Assembly: GCF_900199725.1 (NCBI RefSeq)
Contig: NZ_LT904903.1
Coordinates: 118,322 to 182,321 of the forward strand
DNA from: Cytobacillus massiliigabonensis
Lineage (GTDB): Bacteria; Bacillota; Bacilli; Bacillales; Cytobacillaceae
Length of the DNA: 64,000 nucleotides
Direction: 5' to 3'
Position 1 is the stretch's first letter, and each line of letters starts with the position of its first letter. The position numbers and the translations under genes were made by a program. Positions 8,361 to 16,102 of this stretch are shown here, in pieces. The notes below the pieces were generated by a model. That model worked only from the letters and a program-made list of their open reading frames with translations. It was not told the origin of the DNA and ran no database searches.

Positions 8361-9393
8361 TTCCTCTGCTATAAAACAAAAGCAGCTAGAGTTGCGGATG
8401 CCGAAAAATTTTAAACTTACAATGATTGTTTCTATAATTTTATTAATTGTAAGTGTGATTGCCTCGCTTTCTTTAGGTGCTCGTGTAGTCAGCTTTCAGG
8501 AATTAATAGACGGTTTGTTTAACCAGGATAAAGATTCCTATGGTGCAAGTATTGTGCGTAAGCGCTTTTTACGAACCATTTTCAGCTTGTTTTGTGGGGC
8601 AGCATTAGGAGTAGCTGGATCATTAATGCAAGCGGTTACTAGAAATCCTCTAGCAGACCCTAGCATCCTTGGTGTGAATACTGGGGCAGCATTATTTGTT
8701 GTTTGCGGCCTAGCATTCTTTAACATTAGTACGGCCAATCAATATATTTGGTTAGCATTGATAGGTGCAGCATTGACCGCGGTGTTTGTATTTGGAATAG
8801 GTTCAATGGGACGAGGGGGCGCTACGCCAATTAAATTAGTCTTGGCTGGAGCGGCTACAAGCGCCGCTCTTTCCTCTCTTGTCACAGCGATTATGATTCC
8901 TAATTCATATGCAATGGATCAATTCAGGTTTTGGCAAGTAGGCAGCGTTGGTTCAGCAACTTGGCATTCCATCACAACGTTTATTCCGTTTCTGATTATT
9001 GGCGTTTTGATTGCATTTATTACGGCACCAGCGCTTAATGCTCTTGCGTTAGGCGATGACGTTGCGACAGGACTGGGTGTTCGCCCAGGATTTTTACGTT
9101 TTGGCGCAGCGGTAGGTGGGGTTATTTTATGTGGAGCGGCTACTGCATTGGCAGGTCCTATTGGATTTATTGGTCTTTTGTCTACACATGTAATGCGTCT
9201 TATTCTTGGCCCTGATTTGCGGTTTATCATCCCCATGTCCGCGATTGCTGGAGCAATTATTTTGACAGTATCGGATGTATTAGGAAGGCTCATTGCGCAG
9301 CCTGGAGAACTCGAAGTCGGTGTCGTTACAGCATTTATAGGTGCACCCATCCTTATCATATTAGCTATGAAATCGAAAGTGCGGTCATTATGA
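8341..9393 (+). CDS. FecCD-family siderophore ABC permease 1
   Basis: Integral membrane permease, up to 350 aa, FecCD/BtuC family with about nine to ten membrane helices. Hallmarks: LRTIFSLFCGAALGVAGSLMQAVTRNPLADPSILGVNTGA, and the coupling region ALALGDDVATGLGVRP followed by GPIGFIGLLSTHVMR. It overlaps the end of the binding-protein gene. The TTG at 8341 has AGGCGGAG just upstream; an ATG at 8353 is the alternative start. Pairs with the next permease to form the heterodimeric channel. Confidence 0.92.
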   Translation: MIRSMNSSSAIKQKQLELRMPKNFKLTMIVSIILLIVSVIASLSLGARVVSFQELIDGLFNQDKDSYGASIVRKRFLRTIFSLFCGAALGVAGSLMQAVTRNPLADPSILGVNTGAALFVVCGLAFFNISTANQYIWLALIGAALTAVFVFGIGSMGRGGATPIKLVLAGAATSAALSSLVTAIMIPNSYAMDQFRFWQVGSVGSATWHSITTFIPFLIIGVLIAFITAPALNALALGDDVATGLGVRPGFLRFGAAVGGVILCGAATALAGPIGFIGLLSTHVMRLILGPDLRFIIPMSAIAGAIILTVSDVLGRLIAQPGELEVGVVTAFIGAPILIILAMKSKVRSL

Positions 9394-10427
9394 ACAATCA
9401 ACCTGTAGAAGTTAAATTTATTATGAAAGGCATGCGTCAGAGAAGGCGGCGTTGGATACTCGTTACAAGCTTACTTACGATCCTAGCTGGCGTTCTTTGT
9501 TGTGCTATGCTTTTGCTGGGAAACACTATTTATCCCATTCAGGAGGTTATCCGAACACTTTCCGGAGAGCAAATTCCAGGTGTTTCTTTTGCTGTGAATA
9601 CAATCCGTCTTCCAAGAATGGCAGCAGGTCTTTTTGCAGGATTCGCTTTCGGTGTTGCAGGTTACATTTTTCAAACGATATTGCGTAACCCGCTTGCGAA
9701 TCCCAACGTATTAGGTATTACATCTGGATCAAGCGCCGCAGCTGTTTTATGTATTACGGTGTTTCATACAAGCAACACAATCATATCTATTGCTTCGATC
9801 ATTGGGGGTCTCATTACCGTAGTCATTATGTTTTTACTATCTCGAGGAAAATCCTTTTCAATTGGAAGATTAATTCTTATTGGGATAGGGATACAGGCGA
9901 TGCTTGATGCGGTGATATCCTATCTTCTATTAGTTAGTGCACAGCAAGATATTCCAGCTACACTTAGATGGCTGAATGGCAGCCTCAATGGCTCTCAACT
10001 GGATGAATTGCCTCCATTGATGATAACGGTTATAATCTTCACTCCTATTGCTATCTTATTTGGAAAGCACTTAAATATGTTAGAACTTGGTGAGCAAATG
10101 GCTTCTTCTCTAGGTGTTGCTACAGATAAGACAAGACTTTTGCTTATTGTAAGTTCTGTCTTGATGATTGCTATTGCGACAGCCACAACGGGTCCGATCG
10201 CCTTTGTCTCTTTCCTTGCAGGGCCGATTGCTAATCGATTAGTTGGTGTTAGTTTTTCTAATATTATACCAGCAGGTCTTGTAGGGGCTAATTTAGTTTT
10301 AGCAGCAGATTTAATTGGACAATTTGCTTTTGAATATAGGTTCCCTGTAGGGATCATAACTGGATTACTTGGAGCACCTTATCTAATCCTGTTATTAGTC
10401 CGAATGAATCGAAGGGGAGAATTATAA
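9390..10427 (+). CDS. FecCD-family siderophore ABC permease 2
   Basis: 345-aa polytopic permease of the same family as its upstream neighbour. It shows IRLPRMAAGLFAGFAFGVAGYIFQTILRNPLANPNVLGITSG and the coupling motif LELGEQMASSLGVATDK, then GPIAFVSFLAGPIANRL. The ATG overlaps the upstream stop (ATGA), pointing to translational coupling. It would form the transmembrane pore with the first permease. Iron control comes from the operon's Fur box. Confidence 0.92.
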   Translation: MNNQPVEVKFIMKGMRQRRRRWILVTSLLTILAGVLCCAMLLLGNTIYPIQEVIRTLSGEQIPGVSFAVNTIRLPRMAAGLFAGFAFGVAGYIFQTILRNPLANPNVLGITSGSSAAAVLCITVFHTSNTIISIASIIGGLITVVIMFLLSRGKSFSIGRLILIGIGIQAMLDAVISYLLLVSAQQDIPATLRWLNGSLNGSQLDELPPLMITVIIFTPIAILFGKHLNMLELGEQMASSLGVATDKTRLLLIVSSVLMIAIATATTGPIAFVSFLAGPIANRLVGVSFSNIIPAGLVGANLVLAADLIGQFAFEYRFPVGIITGLLGAPYLILLLVRMNRRGEL

Positions 10428-11230
10428 TGGAAATAACACATAGTTTTCGAGCGGATAAGGTAATATCAGGCTATGATAATAAAGTAATTATACGAGACAT
10501 CGAGCTTGAAATACCGAGCAATAAAATAAGTGTGATTATTGGAGCAAACGGCTGTGGAAAATCCACGCTTCTAAAAACGCTAGCCAAACTTATTAAACCG
10601 TCATCTGGAGAAATCACCCTTGATGGGAAAGCAATCAGTAAAATTCCGCCGAAGCAATTAGCTAGAGTTCTAGGGATTTTACCTCAATCCCCAGTTGTAC
10701 CAGAAGGAATAACAGTAGCAGATTTAATTGGGCGCGGACGGTTCCCTCATCAATCTCTGCTGAGCGGATGGTCGAAAAAGGACTATGAAGCTGTTGCCGA
10801 AGCGATGGAAATTATGAATATTACCGAATTTGCCAATCATGATATCGATGAGCTATCAGGTGGCCAAAGACAGCGCGTTTGGATTGCAATGGCACTAGCG
10901 CAGCAAACGGATATTTTATTTCTTGATGAACCGACAACTTTTCTAGATATTACTTATCAAGTGGAAATTTTAGATTTGCTAACTGACCTTAATCGAAAAT
11001 ACGGTACGACCATTGTTATGGTTCTTCATGATATCAATCTATCAGCACGTTATGCAGATTATATTTTTGCACTTCAAAAAGGAGAGCTTGTAGCGGAAGG
11101 TACGCCATCAGATATTATTACAAGTGCATTAATAAAAGATATTTTTGAACTGGATTGTACCGTAATTAATGATCCTATTTCAGCTACCCCTTTAGTTGTG
11201 CCAAAGGGAAGATATCATGTTAATGCATAG
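10427..11230 (+). CDS. Siderophore ABC transporter ATP-binding protein
   Basis: 267-aa cytoplasmic ATPase of the FepC/FhuC type. Walker A GANGCGKST (about residue 40), Q-loop GILPQSPVVPEGITV, signature LSGGQRQRV, Walker B DILFLDEPTTFLD and the switch His in VLHDINLSARYAD. Start ATG overlaps the preceding stop by one base, and GAAGGGGAG lies upstream. Last gene of the four-gene uptake operon; a strong terminator follows. Confidence 0.94.
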   Translation: MEITHSFRADKVISGYDNKVIIRDIELEIPSNKISVIIGANGCGKSTLLKTLAKLIKPSSGEITLDGKAISKIPPKQLARVLGILPQSPVVPEGITVADLIGRGRFPHQSLLSGWSKKDYEAVAEAMEIMNITEFANHDIDELSGGQRQRVWIAMALAQQTDILFLDEPTTFLDITYQVEILDLLTDLNRKYGTTIVMVLHDINLSARYADYIFALQKGELVAEGTPSDIITSALIKDIFELDCTVINDPISATPLVVPKGRYHVNA

Positions 11231-11261
11231 CTTCTAAAAAGTTCATCTATATTAAAATTTA

Positions 11262-11304
11262 AAGCTCAACAAAGCAGATTCCTTAGCTTTGGTGAGCTTC
11301 TTTA
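11262..11304 (+). terminator. Terminator of siderophore uptake operon
   Basis: Long stem AAGCTCAACAAAGC / GCTTTGGTGAGCTT followed by CTTTAATAA. Ends the iron operon. Confidence 0.8.
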
Positions 11305-11373
11305 ATAAGTGTTTCTGTTACTATTTTTTAGCTCACATCTTGATTAACTTTTTTCAGGAGAGGGGTTTTGTGA

Positions 11374-11501
11374 ATGTTTTCTAATAAACAATTACAAGAT
11401 TTAATAACCAGCCTTTGCCCTTTCAAACGCAAATTCCAACGATTTATCGTGAACCTGGGGAATATTTAGCCTTGGATGCTATTTTTTATTGGGAGGATTA
11501 A
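11374..11501 (+). pseudogene. Possible frameshifted small gene
   Basis: An ATG at 11374 with AGGAGAGG ten bases upstream opens MFSNKQLQDLITSL, after which the frame soon degenerates and stops at 11469. Shifting frame near 11415 gives a protein-like continuation PFQTQIPTIYREPGEYLALDAI to a stop at 11501. Together they read as a small protein of about 42 aa broken by one frameshift. I do not recognise the family; a sequencing slip is equally possible. The rest of the gap to 11571 shows only a weak AT-rich promoter-like region. Confidence 0.4.
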
Positions 11502-11571
11502 TTTAATTACTTGATTCATTCTCATAATCATCTTATGAAAATAGGATGTACATGAAAAAAGATGGAGGTCG

Positions 11572-12234
11572 ATGATGGATAGGTTATTACAAGAAATCAT
11601 AAATTGGCTCAAAACGATAGATAAACAGGTGGTTATTAGCATTTCAGGACATGGAGCTGCTGGTAAAACTACTTTTGCAAACCTGCTCGTTAACCGATTA
11701 AACGAAAATGAAGTAAATGATATGAATACAGATCCATATATTATTAGCTCGGATATACGAAAGCATACGAAGATTGAATATACATATCAAAACGAAAATC
11801 ATCGTTATAAAATGACAGCTTGTCATCCGTCTGCACACCATTTGCCTTCGCTTGAAAGAGATGTTCAGATGATTAGAGCGGGCTTAGACTTATCTACGAT
11901 TGGCACCCACTATAGGAAAAGTGAGTTAATTTCTTCAAAACGGAAGGTAACAATTGTAGAAGGAATGAGTATCGCATTCATTAATCCGGATTTATTTGAT
12001 CTAAAGATTTACTTCTATACAGATGGGGAAACAGAATTAATGAGAAGATCAAGTCGTGATATTGTTGAAAGGGGAACCAATATCAATTATTTGAGGCAGT
12101 CTCATGAGGAACGCCGGATTCAGTATGAATTGTTTATGCATCCGTACAGCCAGCACTTTGATATTATTATTAAAAGCTCAAATGAGGCAATTAGTATTGA
12201 AAAAAACACAACAGAATTTATAAGGAACCTATAA
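11572..12234 (+). CDS. P-loop NTPase, uridine kinase-like
   Basis: 220-aa soluble P-loop protein. Walker A GHGAAGKTT at about residues 26-34, with a catalytic Asp region SSDIRKHTKIEY and a lid-like RRSSRDIVERG segment, as in the uridine kinase/phosphoribulokinase group. The family phosphorylates nucleosides, pantothenate or sugars; this member's substrate is not clear. Start ATG-ATG at 11572 follows TGGAGG. It is monocistronic by appearance. Confidence 0.78.
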   Translation: MMDRLLQEIINWLKTIDKQVVISISGHGAAGKTTFANLLVNRLNENEVNDMNTDPYIISSDIRKHTKIEYTYQNENHRYKMTACHPSAHHLPSLERDVQMIRAGLDLSTIGTHYRKSELISSKRKVTIVEGMSIAFINPDLFDLKIYFYTDGETELMRRSSRDIVERGTNINYLRQSHEERRIQYELFMHPYSQHFDIIIKSSNEAISIEKNTTEFIRNL

Positions 12235-12337
12235 GTTTTAAAATGATTTCCGATATTATATGATTGGAATTTCAGCCATTTAATTGTAATATTCAAGAGA
12301 GGGAAATATTAGCAGCTTTAGGAAGTGAGAATGGTAT

Positions 12338-13420
12338 ATGTCGATGTTCGAAAAAAGATGGTTTAAAAGTATGGTTGCCGTTATCCTCTTTTTAATCATT
12401 GTGTTTTTACTAAATAAGAATCAGTTTATATTAACGCCAATAATTGTTTTGTTTAAGACCATCTTTTTGCCGTTTGTTGTAGCAGGTATTTTATTTTATT
12501 TATGCCGTCCATTAGTAGCTTGGCTAGAAAAGAAGAAAGTACCGAGATGGATTGCCATTTTAGTTGCTTATGTTGCCATCATCCTGATTATTTATGGAAT
12601 TATAAGATTGGTTGGACCGGTCATCAATGACCAATTAGAACGATTTGTAGATAATGTGCCAGCCATGGTTTCCACTGTAATGGATGGGGTTAAATATGTT
12701 CAGGAAAATCGGTCTACTTTTCCAGATTTCGTTCAAGAAGCTTTGTTAACTGCAAGCACAGAGTTAGAATCTCGAATTGAATCCAATGTAGGGAATATTG
12801 CGAACGGAATTCTCAGTGTTTTCGGATGGATTGGCGGTTTTATTAATACGATCTTCTATCTTGTTCTTGTTCCGTTTATTTTATTTTATATGTTAAAGGA
12901 TAGTCATCGTTTTGCTCCAAGTGTGGCTGTTTTGTTCCCGCAGTCTAAAAAACAACATGTGAAAAACATATTAAAAGAAATGGACAAGACCATTTCAACC
13001 TACATTCAAGGTCAAATGCTCGTCAGTATTATTGTCGGGGTACTTTTGTATATTGGCTACTTGATTATAGACCTGGACTACTCACTTGTACTAGCGATGT
13101 TTGGAATGTTCACAAATGTTATTCCATTCCTAGGACCATATATTGCAGTCGTTCCTGCATTTCTAGTAGCGTTATTTCAAGATCCAATTATGGCTCTATA
13201 CGTTGCGATTATCATGTTAGTTGCTCAACAAATTGAAGGAAATATCGTTTCGCCAAATATAATGGGGAAAACGCTAAACATTCATCCATTAACAATCATT
13301 GTTTTAATATTGTCAGCTGGCAACTTTATGGGGATTATTGGGATTATATTTGTCATCCCGGCTTATTCCATTGCAAAAGTGCTTGTAGTGAATATCGTAA
13401 AAATTTTTAAGGAAGAATAA
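12338..13420 (+). CDS. AI-2E family transporter
   Basis: 360-aa polytopic membrane protein of the AI-2E/UPF0118 (PerM) family. It has an N-terminal pair of helices (MVAVILFLIIVFLL, IIVLFKTIFLPFVVAGILFYL), the family's loop with RWIAILVAYVAIILIIYG, a soluble middle part with NVPAMVSTVMDGVKYVQ, and C-terminal helices containing MFTNVIPFLGPYIAVVPA and GNIVSPNIMGKTLNIHPL. Members have been linked to autoinducer-2 export or Na+/H+ exchange, and the actual substrate often is neither. Likely monocistronic, ended by the terminator at 13428. Confidence 0.9.
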   Translation: MSMFEKRWFKSMVAVILFLIIVFLLNKNQFILTPIIVLFKTIFLPFVVAGILFYLCRPLVAWLEKKKVPRWIAILVAYVAIILIIYGIIRLVGPVINDQLERFVDNVPAMVSTVMDGVKYVQENRSTFPDFVQEALLTASTELESRIESNVGNIANGILSVFGWIGGFINTIFYLVLVPFILFYMLKDSHRFAPSVAVLFPQSKKQHVKNILKEMDKTISTYIQGQMLVSIIVGVLLYIGYLIIDLDYSLVLAMFGMFTNVIPFLGPYIAVVPAFLVALFQDPIMALYVAIIMLVAQQIEGNIVSPNIMGKTLNIHPLTIIVLILSAGNFMGIIGIIFVIPAYSIAKVLVVNIVKIFKEE

Positions 13421-13427
13421 TGTTAAT

Positions 13428-13459
13428 GAAAAAGTCATCAATTATTTGATGGCTTTTTT
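13428..13459 (+). terminator. Rho-independent terminator
   Basis: AAAAAGTCATCA-attatt-TGATGGCTTTTTTC directly after the AI-2E family gene. Confidence 0.87.
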
Positions 13460-13493
13460 CTTATATGGATTGGATTACAACACAATTTTTTAA

Positions 13494-13820
13494 AAAGGAA
13501 GAAATGGTTATGAGTTAGCAGAAGGAAGTAAATTCTTAATCTTATTAGATACAACATTAACACGAGGATTAAAAGAAGAAGGGCTAGTAAGGGAAGTTGT
13601 TCGGGCTGTTCAAACTTATCGAAAGGAATTGAACCTGCCAGTTGATTTACGAGCAGACCTTTATATTCAGGCTGATCCATGGCTTGAAAAAATATTGATC
13701 GAATATGATGAATTAGTGCAAAGGAATCTTATATTGAATGTAATCCACTTTGAAAGCAAACCAACTATGAAAAGTTTCAAGGTGGAAGGAAATGAAGTGA
13801 AATTGTACATTCAGTCATAA
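13494..13820 (+). pseudogene. ileS: 3' fragment of an isoleucyl-tRNA synthetase gene
   Basis: An open frame without a start codon at its head encodes GYELAEGSKFLILLDTTLT, then RGLKEEGLVREVVRAVQTYRKELNLPV and ends LYIQS. This is the C-terminal, anticodon-binding end of IleRS of the long type (about 1000 aa), where LxxEGLxREVV is conserved. Only about 100 residues remain and no upstream part is present; the frame starts right after a stop at 13491. It follows a terminator and has its own hairpin at its 3' end, so the gene's original terminator seems to have travelled with it. Confidence 0.82.
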
Positions 13821-13823
13821 TGC

Positions 13824-13857
13824 AGACCCCTGTTTTATACAGGGGTTCCTAATTTTA
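13824..13857 (+). terminator. Terminator after ileS fragment
   Basis: ACCCCTG-ttttata-CAGGGGT followed by TCCTAATTTT, immediately after the fragment's stop codon. Confidence 0.8.
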
Positions 13858-13899
13858 ATGTTACTACTAATATTTTCTCTTGCATTGTGACAATGAGAT

Positions 13900-14922
13900 T
13901 TAGTCAATTACAGCTGGGATAATATGTTCTTTTATTAGCGTCCATCGATCACGAGCATTTACCATGAATTCTGATGCAATGGCTACAACGAGGTCTTTAT
14001 CTGGTATGCAGCAAATAATATTCCCGCCATCACCTAGTGCTGAGTATGCTAACAGCCCATCTTCATTAAGTAACCACCATAGATACCCGTAATGATTGGA
14101 ATTCATCGCTGTTGATTCGAGGATCCACTTCTTGGAGATTATCTGTGCATTATCCCAAATGCCATGGTTTAGATAGAGTAAACCAAAACGTGCCATATCT
14201 CGAGGATTTAGTGTAAGTCCCCATCCTCCTGTAGAGATGCCGTTTGGGTCTTTAACCCATCCCTTTACATTTTTTCCGAATAAATCATCAAACTCAAATG
14301 ACGCCATTTTATAATCAGGAATTTCCCTCATACCGAGTGGTTTAAATAGATGTTCGTTGGCAAATTCCCGGGCAGTTATTCCAGTGCTGCGAGTGATGAT
14401 GGCTGAAAGCAAGTGTGCCCCCGCAGTCGAATACTTGAATGTTCCAATACTCCCCTTTTGCCCCAGCATATCCAGCGTATAGTTTACCCAGTCTGGCTGC
14501 ATACACATCTTATCCAGCGGTTCGTGCCAGTCCTCAAATGGATAAGGAGCTGTCATCGTAAGAAGATGGCGTATGGTGATTTCTTGTTTCTCACTATCAG
14601 CATCTTTGGAAAAATACTCTGGGAAGAAATCCAGTACCAATTGGTCTGCGTTTTTAATATATCCTGTATCAATGGCAATTCCGATAAGGGCAGATAGGAT
14701 ACTTTTAGTAACAGATGCCACATGGTGCACATCATTTGAACTGTATCCGTTAAAATAGTGTTCATAAGCGATCAATCCATTTTTCACTACAACAATCCCG
14801 TTCACATTCCAATACTCAGATTTTATGATAGATTCTAGCCTTGAAAGGTTTTCAGCATCCATTTCCAATGCTTCTGGAGCAGCAATCTGCCATTCTCCCG
14901 TTGGCAAATAGTTTCTTTTCAT
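13900..14922 (-). CDS. Serine hydrolase, class C beta-lactamase-like
   Basis: 340-aa penicillin-binding-protein-fold hydrolase. The nucleophile motif S-V-T-K is in HHVASVTKSILSALIG (about residue 70), the second motif is the Tyr of FKYSTAGAHLLSAII, and a late Gly-rich GDGGNII replaces the KTG motif, as in esterase-type or 6-aminohexanoate-dimer-hydrolase relatives. No signal peptide, so it acts in the cytoplasm, on an unknown ester or amide. Its ATG directly follows the TAA of the MerR-type gene, with AGGGAGG inside that gene's end, so the two form an operon. Confidence 0.85.
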   Translation of the reverse strand: MKRNYLPTGEWQIAAPEALEMDAENLSRLESIIKSEYWNVNGIVVVKNGLIAYEHYFNGYSSNDVHHVASVTKSILSALIGIAIDTGYIKNADQLVLDFFPEYFSKDADSEKQEITIRHLLTMTAPYPFEDWHEPLDKMCMQPDWVNYTLDMLGQKGSIGTFKYSTAGAHLLSAIITRSTGITAREFANEHLFKPLGMREIPDYKMASFEFDDLFGKNVKGWVKDPNGISTGGWGLTLNPRDMARFGLLYLNHGIWDNAQIISKKWILESTAMNSNHYGYLWWLLNEDGLLAYSALGDGGNIICCIPDKDLVVAIASEFMVNARDRWTLIKEHIIPAVID

Positions 14923-15798
14923 TTAGTATGCCTCCCTATTAGAAGTTAGTTTTGGCAATTGGTGTTTAGCCTGCTGCTTTTTCTTAACAGGAAAATAAAC
15001 CTCGGTAATAAAATCTTCAGGAACATTAGCTTGATAGGGGTCGGTTATATATACTTCAAATGGAGAATTCACTAATTCATATCCTTCGTTTTCTGCCCAT
15101 TCTCTTAATCTGGCATATACCGATGTTAATTCTGAATAGGATCCCTTTAAAACAGATTTCGCACAAAGGCTTCCAGTTAAATCTCTCGTTCCTTTTATAC
15201 CTTCCTTTATTGGAATCGCAAACTCTGTATCATTGCCTGCAGGATTGTATTCTGGGCTGTGATAAATTGTCATGGGGGTGCCAAGTAAGGTGAGCTTTTC
15301 AGCAGCTATCTTTTCATACAGCCTGCTAAAATACTTGCCATATCCATCAGCAAAGTCGTCACTGCTCATCATCTGACGTATATAAAGTAGGTTCATTGGC
15401 TGGGTTTCAACAAGCTGAACTTCTAAACGATCAAGGTGAGACAGAATGGAATTCCCCTCCTTTAAATTTAAAATATCGCAACTTATTTGATTTAGGGTGT
15501 GTTCAAAGGCATTTAGTCTTTCTTGTATCTCCTTTTTCTTGCAATTAAGAGCAGAATAAAGTTTCTCTTCTAATTGATCTTCTTCCAATTCTAAAATGGC
15601 TTTAATTTCTTCAAGAGAAAAATGATAAGATTTCAGGCGATTTATTAATAGCATCTTTTTTAGCTGGCTGATGGAATAATACCTATAACCGTTTTCTGGG
15701 TTAATCTCATCAGGAGTAATTAAACTAATTTCATCATAATATCGAAGTGTTTTTGTAGATACTTTGCATATCTTTGAAAATTCGCCAATCGATAGCAA
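14923..15798 (-). CDS. MerR-family regulator with GyrI-like effector domain
   Basis: About 291 aa from a TTG start at 15798, chosen because GGAGGTGG precedes it closely; the in-frame ATG at 15819 has no such site. N-terminal MerR HTH (SIGEFSKICKVSTKTLRYYDE, then GYRYYSISQLKKMLLINRLK), a dimerisation helix (LEEKLYSALNCKKKEIQERLNAF), and a C-terminal GyrI/BmrR-type ligand domain with EYELVNSPFEVYITDP-like segment. Such proteins sense drug-like molecules and activate promoters with long spacers; the gene's own promoter has a 19-base spacer, so self-activation is inferred. The downstream serine hydrolase is the likely target. Confidence 0.88.
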   Translation of the reverse strand: MLSIGEFSKICKVSTKTLRYYDEISLITPDEINPENGYRYYSISQLKKMLLINRLKSYHFSLEEIKAILELEEDQLEEKLYSALNCKKKEIQERLNAFEHTLNQISCDILNLKEGNSILSHLDRLEVQLVETQPMNLLYIRQMMSSDDFADGYGKYFSRLYEKIAAEKLTLLGTPMTIYHSPEYNPAGNDTEFAIPIKEGIKGTRDLTGSLCAKSVLKGSYSELTSVYARLREWAENEGYELVNSPFEVYITDPYQANVPEDFITEVYFPVKKKQQAKHQLPKLTSNREAY

Positions 15799-15859
15799 GA
15801 GACCACCTCCATTTTTCATGCTTATTTAAATGATTCTTATATACCTTGTGTTCCATTCA

Positions 15860-15890
15860 TTTATACACTTTCCCCTAAGGGTAAAGTCAA
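15860..15890 (-). promoter_or_regulatory. MerR-type promoter with 19-base spacer
   Basis: Minus strand: -35 TTGACT (plus 15885-15890), -10 TATAAA (plus 15860-15865), spacer 19 bases. The spacer holds the near-palindrome ACTTTACCC-TTA-GGGGAAAGT, the typical place for a MerR-family operator. The predicted start lies about 55 bases before the TTG. Confidence 0.8.
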
Positions 15891-16102
15891 CTGTGTATTT
15901 AATAAATAAAAATATACGCCTCTTGGGTTACTATACGCGGGTAAAATCTCCTTCTTGGTAAACAGATTGCCATATCCGTCACTGGGAAAAAATATAACAA
16001 ATACACCAGGTGTAGTTACATTTAATGATTCCTGGAATAATAGGCAAAGCTATAAAATAACAACTTATTTTTGTAAGTGAAAAGTCTATTTGGGAGGATC
16101 AT

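Noticed and set aside
8919-9401. 160-aa frame opposite the first siderophore permease
   Set aside because: Mirror of a well-supported membrane-protein gene; no start signal and unnatural composition.
11505-11540. Second Fur box upstream of the P-loop kinase
   Set aside because: TGATTCATTCTCATAATCA is only a partial match, with poor symmetry compared with the site at 7169.
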